From Bacillota bacterium (GTDB lineage: Bacteria; Bacillota; Clostridia; Peptostreptococcales; Anaerovoracaceae), in contig JAFYYP010000039.1 of assembly GCA_017557505.1 (NCBI GenBank), forward strand, positions 1 through 38,792: 38,792 nucleotides of DNA. Direction: 5' to 3'. The translations under genes and the position numbers were made by a program. Shown here in pieces: positions 31,268 to 38,640 of this stretch; the stretch's first letter is position 1; the number at the start of each line of letters is the position of its first letter. The notes below the pieces were generated by a model. That model was given only the letters and a program-made list of their open reading frames with translations, had not been told where the DNA came from and made no database searches.

Positions 31268-33106
31268 ATGGCAGCAGGGCCTGGCGGAATGGGCGGACGG
31301 GGTCCCGTCCATTTCATGACAGACGAGGAAAAGCAGCAGGTGCCGAAAGTCACAAAGGCACTGCTCCTGCGCATCGCATCATACCTCAAACCCTATAAAT
31401 TCCAATTCTTTCTGGTGTTCGTCGCCATTCTGCTTTCGGCGGCGATCGGCCTTCTGCCCTCGATCATCACGGGGCGCATCGTCGACCAGGCACTCGTCGG
31501 CAAGAATCTGCAGCTGCTGGTCAAGCTGCTGATCGCAGCCTTCGCCACCATGACCCTCTCGCAGGTCATCGGCGTGCTCGAAAGCTACATCAACGCGTGG
31601 ATCAGCTCGCGCATCATCTTCGATATGAAGAACCAGATGTACGCGCATCTGCAGAGCATGCCCCACAGCTTCTTCACGAGCGAGAAGCAGGGCGACATCA
31701 TCACGCGCATGAACTCCGACATCGACGGCGTGTCGAACGTCATCTCCGGCACGCTGACGCAGGTCGTCTCCAACGTCGCGACCGTCGTCACCACCGTGAT
31801 CGCGCTGTTCGCCATGAGCCCGAAGCTAGCGATCGTCGGCATCGCCATCGTGCCCCTGCTCGTGATCCCCACGAAAAAGGTGGGCGTCACGCGCTTCAAG
31901 CTGCTGAACGAAGCCCGTGCGAAATCCGACGAGATGAACCAGATGGTGGACGAGACCCTGTCGGTCTCCGGTTCGCTGCTGGTCAAGCTGTTCACGAAGG
32001 AAGAAGTCGAGTACCAGCGCTTCGTCAAGATCAACGAAGAAGTGACCCAGTACAACATCAAGGAGCAGCGCTCCGGCCAGTGGTTCCGCGTGATGATGGG
32101 CATGTTCACCCAGCTCGGCCCTCTGCTGATCTACTTCGCGGGCGGCTACCTCATCATCCGCCGCGGCGATCCGAACCTGACCGTCGGTATGATCACGGCG
32201 ACCGTCGCCCTCATCAACCGGCTGTACCACCCGGTGCAGAGCCTGCTGAACATCCAGGTCGACTTCACACGGTCGCTGGCGCTGTTCACCCGCATCTTCG
32301 ACTACTTCGACAAGACGAACAATATCAAGGACCCGCTGCTGGGCACCGCTCCGGACCTCTCGAATCCGTCCGTGGAATTCCAGCACGTGGCGTTCTCCTA
32401 CGACCCCGGCAAGCAGATCTTAAAGGACATCAACTTCACCGTTCCCGGCGGCGCGATGTACGCGATCGTCGGGCGTTCGGGCAGCGGCAAATCCACCGTC
32501 GTGAACCTCATCCCGCGGCTGTACGACGTCGACAGCGGCCACGTGAAAGTCGCCGGGCAGGACGTGCGCTCCATCAAGCTGAAGATGCTGCGGCAGGCTG
32601 TCGGCATGGTGAGCCAGGAAAGTTACCTGTTCAACGGCACGATCAAAGAAAATCTGCTGTACGCCAAGCCCGACGCCACGATGGAAGAGATCGAGCACGC
32701 ATGCAAGATCACGAACATCCACGAAATGATCGCGGGACTCGAAAAGGGCTACGACACCGAGGTCGGCAACCGCGGTCTGAAGCTCTCCGGCGGCGAAAAG
32801 CAGAGGATCTCGCTGGCGCGCGTCGTGCTGAAAGACCCGAAGATCCTCATCCTGGACGAAGCGACGTCCGCGCTGGACTCCATCTCCGAGAACGCCATCC
32901 AGGACGCGATGGACAAGGTGATGGAAGGCCGCACCTCTATCGTCATCGCGCACCGCCTGTCCACGATCCTGTCGGCAGACAAGATCCTCGTCATCGACGG
33001 CGGCGTGGTCGCCGAAGAAGGCAAGCACGAAGAGCTGCTGGCTGCCGGCGGCATCTACAAAGAACTGTACGAGACCCAGTTCTCGAAGGTGCTGGAAAAG
33101 GAATAG
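31268..33106 (+). CDS. ABC exporter, fused permease and ATPase
   Basis: A 612-residue half-transporter. After a Gly-rich N terminus, six membrane helices fill about residues 40-340. The ATPase domain has Walker A GRSGSGKST (about 403-411), Q-loop MVSQESYLFNGT, signature LSGGEKQR, Walker B ILILDEATSALD and H-loop IAHRLS. It resembles lipid and multidrug exporters of the MsbA/BmrA class and would work as a homodimer. It is a single-gene unit behind AAGGAGG with its own terminator. The substrate cannot be inferred. Confidence 0.93.
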   Translation: MAAGPGGMGGRGPVHFMTDEEKQQVPKVTKALLLRIASYLKPYKFQFFLVFVAILLSAAIGLLPSIITGRIVDQALVGKNLQLLVKLLIAAFATMTLSQVIGVLESYINAWISSRIIFDMKNQMYAHLQSMPHSFFTSEKQGDIITRMNSDIDGVSNVISGTLTQVVSNVATVVTTVIALFAMSPKLAIVGIAIVPLLVIPTKKVGVTRFKLLNEARAKSDEMNQMVDETLSVSGSLLVKLFTKEEVEYQRFVKINEEVTQYNIKEQRSGQWFRVMMGMFTQLGPLLIYFAGGYLIIRRGDPNLTVGMITATVALINRLYHPVQSLLNIQVDFTRSLALFTRIFDYFDKTNNIKDPLLGTAPDLSNPSVEFQHVAFSYDPGKQILKDINFTVPGGAMYAIVGRSGSGKSTVVNLIPRLYDVDSGHVKVAGQDVRSIKLKMLRQAVGMVSQESYLFNGTIKENLLYAKPDATMEEIEHACKITNIHEMIAGLEKGYDTEVGNRGLKLSGGEKQRISLARVVLKDPKILILDEATSALDSISENAIQDAMDKVMEGRTSIVIAHRLSTILSADKILVIDGGVVAEEGKHEELLAAGGIYKELYETQFSKVLEKE

Positions 33107-33116
33107 GGAGCATAAG

Positions 33117-33144
33117 AAAAACGCGGCCGCGAGGCCGCGTTTTT
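33117..33144. terminator. Bidirectional terminator between ABC exporter and anti-sigma genes
   Basis: A perfect 12-bp stem (AAAAACGCGGCC/GGCCGCGTTTTT) with a GCGA loop lies 10 bases after the exporter stop and 18 from the convergent anti-sigma stop. Confidence 0.92.
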
Positions 33145-33161
33145 AACTTGTCGCGTAATAC

Positions 33162-34166
33162 TTAATTTCCGGTCGTCTCGGTGTAATAGATGGGCTGCGG
33201 CCAATCCTTCATCAGGCACAACAGGCGGAGCGGATCGGACGCCTCTTTTTTAATGTCCGTGTTCCGGATCGCGGTCGCCTCTTCCGCCGTCAGCTTTATG
33301 TTGGTTCCGTTCGCAAACTGGAATTCCACCCACCCGAGGTTATCGACGCAGGCCAGCAGTACGGCAGCATCGCGCAGCACTTCCTGACGGATCACAGCCA
33401 GTTCCTGGCTGGTGAAATCCTTCTCGGAATAGAAGGTCCAGCCGTAAGGCTCTTCCGCTGTGGACAGTTCGTTTTCGTAGGAGCCGATCGTCTCTTGGAT
33501 GCCCAGCGCTCTCGCCAGCGCACCATTGGCAGGCATGTCGCCCACGTAAGCGTGGCGGGCATTGTACACGTCGGAGACCTGTTCGTCGATCAGCACGCCC
33601 TGATACCATACGAGACGGTCTCCCATCCGGATCTCCTGCACATTGCCATAGCCTTCTCCCTGCGCTACGAAATCGAACTCGTTGTCCTTGCCGTCCTTCT
33701 TTGCTGCCCGGTAAGCGATCTCCAGCACGCCGTCCTCCTTCAGCAGCATATCTGCGTGGGTCACGCCGAGGCTCTTGTCCTTGAAGTTGCCGGCAACTGC
33801 CACCGTGTCGCCGCTCACGACGACTCTCGTGATGTTGACCGCGGACGGATCCATCATATTTCCGATCCGGTGCACCTTAATCCAGGCGCCTGCGCAGAAC
33901 ACGAATGCGGCGGCTACGATGCCTGCGATCACGCGCTTCCACGTGCCGGTGCGCACCTTCTTCAGATAGTCGATCTCCTTCGGTTCCGCCCTGTTCTCCT
34001 CTGCAGCGGGTCCCCCTTCCCCCTGCATGGCGGCCAGTGCCTTGCGGCAGTCCTCGCAGCCTTCCAGGTGCTGTTCGATGGCCCTGTTCGTCTCTTCGCT
34101 CGTCAGTTTATCGATGTAGCTCGGCAGCAGATCTCTCACTACCGCACATGTCAGATCATTCTTCAT
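33162..34166 (-). CDS. Membrane anti-sigma factor with zinc-binding N terminus
   Basis: A 334-residue protein. The cytoplasmic N terminus has the zinc anti-sigma pattern H33-x3-C37-x2-C40, preceded by C7 and DLLPSYIDKLTSEET. A membrane helix (about 77-95) separates it from a large extracellular sensor part that is not recognised. It overlaps the sigma gene by 11 bases and would hold that sigma factor at the membrane until a signal releases it. Confidence 0.88.
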   Translation of the reverse strand: MKNDLTCAVVRDLLPSYIDKLTSEETNRAIEQHLEGCEDCRKALAAMQGEGGPAAEENRAEPKEIDYLKKVRTGTWKRVIAGIVAAAFVFCAGAWIKVHRIGNMMDPSAVNITRVVVSGDTVAVAGNFKDKSLGVTHADMLLKEDGVLEIAYRAAKKDGKDNEFDFVAQGEGYGNVQEIRMGDRLVWYQGVLIDEQVSDVYNARHAYVGDMPANGALARALGIQETIGSYENELSTAEEPYGWTFYSEKDFTSQELAVIRQEVLRDAAVLLACVDNLGWVEFQFANGTNIKLTAEEATAIRNTDIKKEASDPLRLLCLMKDWPQPIYYTETTGN

Positions 34167-34662
34167 CGTCTCTTACCTTCCCCTTTAATTTCTCTTTTCC
34201 TCTGTAAAACGTTACTCTTGCCCAGTTCTCGCTCTGCCCTAAGACGTCCGCGATCTCCTTGAAGGACAGGCCTCCGAGGAGCCTTAAGTACAGCACTTCG
34301 CGGGCAGGTTCCGGGCTTTCGTGGATCGCCGCGTACAATCGTTTTTTTCGCTCCGTCGCCAGCGTTTCCTCTTCGGGTGAAGGCGCAGTCCCGCTGTGCG
34401 GCTCGATGCCGCTCTCCGCCAGCTCATCTAAACTGTCCTGCAGCGGATGTCTGCGCCGGTACGCCATCAGCTGGTTCTTCGCGATGGCGCACAGCCAGGT
34501 CGATACCTTGCAGCTGCCGTCGAAGCGCCCGATGCTGCTGACCGCCTGCGCGAACGTCTCCTGGGTCAGTTCTTCGGACAGGTCTTCGTCGCCCGTGAGC
34601 GAACACAGATAGCGGTAGACCGCCTGCGCGTGCTGCTGGTAGATCTCTTCCATGGACTGCAT
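34156..34662 (-). CDS. ECF-family RNA polymerase sigma factor
   Basis: A 168-residue sigma-70 family member with only regions 2 and 4. Region 2 (about 5-72) contains the core-binding stretch DLSEELTQETFAQAV and WLCAIAKNQLMAYRRR. Region 4 (about 110-160) contains PAREVLYLRLLGGLSFKEIA, a helix-turn-helix. A near-ideal ribosome site (AGGAGGTGA) lies seven bases before the ATG. Paired with the overlapping anti-sigma gene, it probably directs a surface or envelope stress response. A TGTAAC element at 34716-34721 may be its own -35. Confidence 0.95.
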   Translation of the reverse strand: MQSMEEIYQQHAQAVYRYLCSLTGDEDLSEELTQETFAQAVSSIGRFDGSCKVSTWLCAIAKNQLMAYRRRHPLQDSLDELAESGIEPHSGTAPSPEEETLATERKKRLYAAIHESPEPAREVLYLRLLGGLSFKEIADVLGQSENWARVTFYRGKEKLKGKVRDDEE

Positions 34663-34701
34663 CTCTTCACCTCCTTTCCCCTTTTCTGAACGTTAATGCA
34701 G

Positions 34702-34730
34702 AAAACGGCCCGTTCGTTACAACGGGCCGG
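34702..34730 (-). terminator. Terminator of the racemase gene
   Basis: On the minus strand, CGGCCCGTT and AACGGGCCG form a perfect 9-bp stem with a 6-base loop, followed by TTTTCTG, about 15 bases after the racemase stop. Confidence 0.85.
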
Positions 34731-34744
34731 AAAAATTTTTAAAA

Positions 34745-35434
34745 TTATTTCAGCGCCAGTTTTGCGGCGGCTTCCGCGTGGATCACGGTCGTGTCGAACA
34801 GCGGCAGACAGCTGTCTTCGGGCCGCACGAGCAGGCCGATCTCGGTGCACCCGAGGATGACCCCTTCGCAGCCCTGTTCCTTCAGATCCTCGATCGCCTG
34901 CGCGAAGAAGCTGCGCGAATCCTCTTTGATGATCCCGACGCAAAGTTCTTCGAAGATGATGCGGTTGAGCCCTGCGATAAAGCCGTCCGCCGGTACGCAG
35001 ACCTCGAAGCCCGCCTCGGCCAGTCTTCCTTTATAAAAATCCTGCTGCATGGTGTAGCGCGTGCCCAGCAGGCCTACCTTCTTAATACCGGCTTCCTTGA
35101 GCACTTCGCCCGTCGCGTCCGCGATATGCAGCAAAGGCACGCTGACCGCCGCCTGCACTTCGTTAAATACCTTATGCATCGTATTCGTACAGATGAGGAT
35201 GAAATCCGCGCCGCACTTTTCGAGGCCGACCGCCGCATCCGCGAGGATCTTCGCCGAATCGTCCCAGCGGTTCTCGGACTGACAGCGTTCGATCTCGTCG
35301 AACTCCACGCTGTACAGCGCGATCTTCGCGGAATGCAGTCCGCCCAGTTCCTTCTTTACGTATTCGTTGATCAACTGATAATACGGTACCGTGCTTTCCC
35401 AGCTCATGCCGCCGATCAGGCCTATGGTCTTCAT
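34745..35434 (-). CDS. Aspartate/glutamate racemase family protein
   Basis: A 229-residue racemase. The start at 35434 (MKTIGLIGGMSWESTVPYY) is supported by AGGAGG and the family N terminus. The two catalytic cysteines are in ICTNTMHK and LGCTEIGLL. Such PLP-independent racemases make D-aspartate or D-glutamate; the closest known pattern (GGMSWEST) is the aspartate-racemase group. It is a single-gene unit divergent from the SPFH gene, with a TACAAT -10 box at 35462-35467. Confidence 0.92.
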   Translation of the reverse strand: MKTIGLIGGMSWESTVPYYQLINEYVKKELGGLHSAKIALYSVEFDEIERCQSENRWDDSAKILADAAVGLEKCGADFILICTNTMHKVFNEVQAAVSVPLLHIADATGEVLKEAGIKKVGLLGTRYTMQQDFYKGRLAEAGFEVCVPADGFIAGLNRIIFEELCVGIIKEDSRSFFAQAIEDLKEQGCEGVILGCTEIGLLVRPEDSCLPLFDTTVIHAEAAAKLALK

Positions 35435-35493
35435 CGATGTCTCCTCCTTTGCGCCTTCTCTATTGTACAACAAAACTATTTTCAGAAAAACCC

Positions 35494-35535
35494 TTGACAG
35501 TTGAAATTGAAGTGATATTATTTTGATATCAAAAT
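35494..35535 (+). promoter_or_regulatory. Promoter and palindromic operator of the SPFH/RHH operon
   Basis: TTGACA (35494-35499) and TATTAT (35516-35521) are 16 bases apart. A perfect 16-base palindrome ATTTTGATATCAAAAT (35520-35535) covers the transcription start. A second TGATAT (35513-35518) sits exactly 11 bases before the one in the palindrome and overlaps the -10 box. Half-sites about one helical turn apart suit a ribbon-helix-helix repressor, and one is encoded in the operon. Confidence 0.7.
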
Positions 35536-35570
35536 ACACTCACGTTTTTCAAAAGGACGGTATTTACAAT

Positions 35571-36599
35571 ATGAACGAAAAAGTGCTCAACAAAAGCAAG
35601 AACGGCATGGCAGTGCTGATCCTGGTCATCGCGCTGTACATCCTGGCCTTCTTCATTCTCGTCGGCGCAGGCTTCAGCTACGCGATCCCCGGCGCAGTGC
35701 GTGGCCTGCTGATCGCCCTGTCTATCCTCTGGATGGCGTTCGGCTGGATCCTGCTGCTGGGACTGAAGGTCATCCGCCCGCAGGAAGCCCTCGTGCTGAC
35801 CCTGTTCGGCAAATACGTCGGAACGCTCAAGGGCGAAGGCTTCTACCACGTCAACCCGTTCTGCGTCGCGGTCAACCCCGCGGCCAAGACGCGCCTGTCC
35901 CAGAGCGGCGACGTCGACAGCGGCGAAAAGACTTCCCTGCTCACGACGCTGGCCAGCAACGGCAAGTCCAGCGCGGAGATCCCGAGCAAGAAGGTCTCCC
36001 TGAAGGTGCAGACCCTGTCGAACTCCAAGCAAAAGATCAACGACTGCCTGGGCAACCCGGTCGAGATCGGCATCGCGGTCATGTGGCGGGTCACCGATAC
36101 TGCGAAAGCGGTCTTCAACGTCGACAACTACAAGGAATACCTCTCCCTGCAGTGCGACAGCGCCGTGCGCAACATCGTGCGCATCTATCCGTACGACGTG
36201 GCCTCGAACGTAGACACCACGGGAGACGGCATCGCGGACGAAGGCAGCCTGAGAGGCTCGTCCGAACTGGTCGCGACCCGCATCCGCGACGAGATCCAGA
36301 GCAAGGTCGTCGACGCAGGCATCGAGATCCTCGAGGCTCGCATCACCTATCTGGCCTACGCGCCGGAGATCGCGGCCGTCATGCTGCAGAGACAGCAGGC
36401 ATCCGCCATCATCGACGCCCGCAAGATGATCGTGGACGGTGCCGTCGGCATGGTCGAGATGGCGCTCGACAGACTCGAAGAAAAAGGCACGGTGGAACTG
36501 GACGACGAACGCAAGGCGGCCATGGTCTCCAACCTGCTGGTGGTCCTGTGCGGCAACAAGGACGCCCAGCCCATCGTCAACTCCGGCAGCCTGTACTAA
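35571..36599 (+). CDS. SPFH/band-7 domain membrane protein
   Basis: A 342-residue protein. The start at 35571 follows AAAAGGACGG; a TTG at 35523 in the same frame lies in the promoter and is rejected. Two N-terminal membrane helices (about 13-36 and 43-65) precede an SPFH domain with VIRPQEALVLTLFGKYVGTLKGEGFYHVNPF, VEIGIAVMWRVTDTAKAVF and AGIEILEARITYLAYAPEIA. A helical C-terminal region follows. SPFH proteins form large membrane scaffolds that organise partners. It is co-transcribed with a ribbon-helix-helix protein 12 bases downstream, an arrangement I recall from other Firmicutes and Actinobacteria. Confidence 0.92.
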   Translation: MNEKVLNKSKNGMAVLILVIALYILAFFILVGAGFSYAIPGAVRGLLIALSILWMAFGWILLLGLKVIRPQEALVLTLFGKYVGTLKGEGFYHVNPFCVAVNPAAKTRLSQSGDVDSGEKTSLLTTLASNGKSSAEIPSKKVSLKVQTLSNSKQKINDCLGNPVEIGIAVMWRVTDTAKAVFNVDNYKEYLSLQCDSAVRNIVRIYPYDVASNVDTTGDGIADEGSLRGSSELVATRIRDEIQSKVVDAGIEILEARITYLAYAPEIAAVMLQRQQASAIIDARKMIVDGAVGMVEMALDRLEEKGTVELDDERKAAMVSNLLVVLCGNKDAQPIVNSGSLY

Positions 36600-36611
36600 G
36601 GAAACGCTCCC

Positions 36612-36824
36612 ATGCCCGAAGATCTGAAGAACAGCAAAAAACAGGTGCCGCTGCGGCTCTCGCCACGGCTGTACGCCGCCATCGCGGCCTGGGCGGAGGA
36701 CGATTTCCGCTCGGTCAACGGGCAGATCGAGTATCTGCTGACCGAGTGCGTCAAGCAGCGCAAGAAGAACGGCAAATACGTCGGGGAAGACATCGACGCG
36801 CCGATCGAACTGGATATCGAATAG
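36612..36824 (+). CDS. Ribbon-helix-helix (Arc-like) DNA-binding protein
   Basis: A 70-residue protein. KQVPLRLSPRLYAAIAAWA supplies the beta-ribbon and first helix, and SVNGQIEYLLTECVKQR the second helix; an acidic tail follows. This is the Arc/MetJ fold that binds short palindromes as paired dimers. It directly follows the SPFH gene and may repress the operon through the TGATAT sites at 35513-35535. No toxin gene is next to it, so an antitoxin role is unlikely. Confidence 0.88.
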   Translation: MPEDLKNSKKQVPLRLSPRLYAAIAAWAEDDFRSVNGQIEYLLTECVKQRKKNGKYVGEDIDAPIELDIE

Positions 36825-36827
36825 GAA

Positions 36828-36857
36828 AAAGGAGGACAGCGGCAGCTGCCCTCCTTT
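36828..36857 (+). terminator. Terminator of the SPFH/RHH operon
   Basis: AAAGGAGG pairs with CCTCCTTT, and an inner CAGC-GGCA-GCTG hairpin extends the stem; it lies three bases after the RHH stop. The trailing T-run is short (TTTCTC). Confidence 0.75.
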
Positions 36858-36928
36858 CTCGTAGGAGCGGGTTATAAAACCGTTGCAAGAAATAAAAAAA
36901 TGTCCAATCCTGTTTTGCTGGTAATCTG

Positions 36929-37138
36929 TTACGGAAGCAGTTGTTCGATGATGTCTGGCGCCCTGTGAGGTTCTGTGCCCAGGCGGTTCAGAATAGAAGC
37001 GACCATCTCGACAAATACCCGGTCCGTTGAAATGAAATGGATCACAAAACCATCGCACTCCAAGCCGTAGCACGGGCAGCAGATGCTTTCTTCATCCCAG
37101 ATTTCGCAGCAAACGCAATACCTTCTTTTGTTTTTCAT
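36929..37138 (-). CDS. Small Cys-rich protein, possible zinc-binding
   Basis: Not recognised. A 69-residue protein beginning MKNKRRYCVCCEIWDEES, with seven cysteines in the first 28 residues (CxCC...CCxCxxxxC), enough for one zinc-ribbon or similar site, then a hydrophobic helix-forming region. The start at 37138 has AAAGGAGAG five bases upstream. A GGGCG-AAAAA-CGCCC hairpin (37153-37167) sits just before that ribosome site. It is divergent from the pyr promoter. Confidence 0.65.
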   Translation of the reverse strand: MKNKRRYCVCCEIWDEESICCPCYGLECDGFVIHFISTDRVFVEMVASILNRLGTEPHRAPDIIEQLLP

Positions 37139-37188
37139 GCTCTCTCCTTTCCGGGCGTTTTTCGCCCATTTTTTATAATCATACTGCC

Positions 37189-37217
37189 TTGACATCGCGC
37201 CCCGCAGAGCGCATAAT
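37189..37217 (+). promoter_or_regulatory. Promoter of the pyrC-carB operon
   Basis: TTGACA (37189-37194) and CATAAT (37212-37217) with 17-base spacing, about 150 bases before pyrC. Confidence 0.85.
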
Positions 37218-37240
37218 GATTAAGATAATTGATCTTTAAG

Positions 37241-37350
37241 AACGATCCCGTGAGGTCGGCAAGATCGAGTCATACGAGGTCGCAGACATGCGTTTTCCGC
37301 GGTCTGCCGTTATTCTGTATGTCCGCCCTGCCGTTCTCCGGCAGGGTTTT
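37241..37350 (+). promoter_or_regulatory. PyrR-type transcription attenuator before pyrC
   Basis: GATCCCGTGAGGTC (37244-37257) matches the PyrR RNA consensus ARUCCNGNGAGGYU at 12 of 14 positions and sits in a hairpin closed by CGATC/GATCG. An intermediate stem GCAGAC (37282-37287)/GTCTGC (37302-37307) is followed by an 8-bp terminator CCCTGCCG/CGGCAGGG (37326-37346) with TTTT. CTGCCG occurs twice (37304 and 37328), so the terminator's 3' arm has a competing partner. UMP-bound PyrR would favour termination. Confidence 0.85.
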
Positions 37351-37368
37351 CTGCATTCAGGAGCGATC

Positions 37369-38526
37369 ATGAAGTTTGACCCCGCAGCAAACAGAAAAAT
37401 CGAAGTGACGGACAGCGGTCTTGCTGTCCTTCCCGGCTTTTGCGACGTGCACGTGCACTTCCGCGAGCCGGGTTTTTCATATAAGGAGACGATCGCGACC
37501 GGTACGGCGGCCGCCGCGAGAGGCGGTTACACGTCCGTCTGCACCATGCCGAACCTGGACCCGGTGCCCGACAGCCTGCCCCATCTGGCGCAGCAACTCG
37601 AGATCATCGAACGTGACGCCTGTATCGCGGTCAGCCCCTACGGGGCGATCACAGTCGGCGAAAAAGGCGAAGACATCGCGGACCTCGAGGGCATGGCGCC
37701 GTTCGTCTGCGCCTTCTCCGACGACGGCAAAGGCGTGCAGGACGCATCCATGATGCACGAAGCCATGACCCGCGCCAAAGCATTGAACAAACTCGTCGTC
37801 GCCCACTGCGAAGTCAACGGACTGCTGCGCGGCGGCTACATCCACGACGGCACCTATGCGAGAGAACACGGCCGCCGCGGCATCTGCAGCGAGAGCGAAT
37901 GGCGCCAGGTGGAACGCGACATCGATCTCGCGTACCAGACCGGCTGCGGCTACCATGTGTGCCACATCTCCACGAAAGAAAGCGCCGAACTCGTGCGGCA
38001 GGCAAAGAAAGACGCCATCGACGTAAGCTGTGAGACAGCGCCGCACTACCTGCTGCTGGACGATTCGGACCTGCAGGAATCCGGGCGGTTCAAGATGAAC
38101 CCGCCCGTGCGCGATAAAAGCGACAGAGAAGCTCTGCTGGAAGGTATCTGCGACGGCACGATCGAGATCCTCGCGACCGACCACGCGCCGCACAGCGCGG
38201 AGGAAAAGGCGAAAGGCCTCGAAAAGAGCGCCTTCGGCATCGTCGGCATCGAGACGGCCTTCCCCCTGCTCTACACTTACCTCGTGAAGCGGGGCGTGCT
38301 CAGCCTGCACGAACTCGTCCGCCTGCTGTCGGACAATCCCCGGAAACGCTTCTCGATCGAGACCGATCCGGGTCAGAGCGTCTGGGATCTCAACGAAGAA
38401 TACGCGATAGACCCGGCGGACTTCCTGTCCAAGGGCAAAGCAACGCCCTTCGAAGGCCGGAAAGTCTTCGGCAGGTGCATCGACACCGTCTACCAAAACA
38501 AAAGTGTCTGGCAATACGTTAAGTAA
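37369..38526 (+). CDS. pyrC: Dihydroorotase
   Basis: A 385-residue protein, about 35-40 short of the common bacterial length because the N-terminal beta strands are largely missing; the start at 37369 follows AGGAG. Motifs are PGFCDVHVHFREPG (H-x-H metal site), MPNLDPVPD, VVAHCEV, VCHISTKES and ATDHAPHSAEEK (catalytic aspartate). It closes carbamoyl-aspartate to dihydroorotate, the third step of pyrimidine synthesis. It is controlled by the PyrR attenuator, and carB follows after 114 bases. Confidence 0.95.
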   Translation: MKFDPAANRKIEVTDSGLAVLPGFCDVHVHFREPGFSYKETIATGTAAAARGGYTSVCTMPNLDPVPDSLPHLAQQLEIIERDACIAVSPYGAITVGEKGEDIADLEGMAPFVCAFSDDGKGVQDASMMHEAMTRAKALNKLVVAHCEVNGLLRGGYIHDGTYAREHGRRGICSESEWRQVERDIDLAYQTGCGYHVCHISTKESAELVRQAKKDAIDVSCETAPHYLLLDDSDLQESGRFKMNPPVRDKSDREALLEGICDGTIEILATDHAPHSAEEKAKGLEKSAFGIVGIETAFPLLYTYLVKRGVLSLHELVRLLSDNPRKRFSIETDPGQSVWDLNEEYAIDPADFLSKGKATPFEGRKVFGRCIDTVYQNKSVWQYVK

Positions 38527-38541
38527 TTATTTCATATAAAA

Positions 38542-38624
38542 GTGCGGGTGGTGCCAGGGGAGTACCGGCGCCTCGAGCGTCAGCGAGAGGATGTCGGGGG
38601 GTGCCTTGGTGACAGGACCCGCAC
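38542..38624 (+). ncRNA. Structured intergenic RNA element between pyrC and carB, class unknown
   Basis: A perfect 8-bp closing stem GTGCGGGT (38542-38549)/ACCCGCAC (38617-38624) encloses 67 bases. Inside are GGTGCC/GGCGCC (38550-38555 with 38567-38572, loop AGGGGAGTACC), CCTC/GAGG (38571-38574 with 38587-38590) and TGTC/GACA (38592-38595 with 38611-38614). GGTGCC recurs at 38600-38605 and could take the same partner, giving two alternative folds. There is no T-run, so any control would act on translation or RNA stability. It ends 17 bases before the carB ATG, just upstream of GGAGG. Confidence 0.55.
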
Positions 38625-38640
38625 GATTCGGAGGAACAAC

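Noticed and set aside
36612-36824. Antitoxin of a toxin-antitoxin pair
   Set aside because: The ribbon-helix-helix protein has no neighbouring toxin-like gene, and a terminator follows immediately.
35529-37073. 514-codon open frame on the minus strand across the SPFH, RHH and Cys-rich genes
   Set aside because: It is a shadow of real plus-strand genes in GC-rich DNA. It spans a promoter and a terminator and has no ribosome site or recognisable domain.
38546-38566. T-box antiterminator, from GGGTGGTGCC
   Set aside because: It resembles the T-box word AGGGUGGNACCGCG, but there is no specifier stem, no terminator and too little length, and carB is not an aminoacylation-linked gene.
38550-38612. 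Manganese (yybP-ykoY) riboswitch before carB
   Set aside because: GGGGAGTA, CGTCA and CTTGGTGA occur in the right order, but in the known fold GGGGAGUA directly follows the basal stem in an internal loop. Here it lies in a hairpin loop after an extra helix, and carB is not a known target. Kept only as an unknown structured element.
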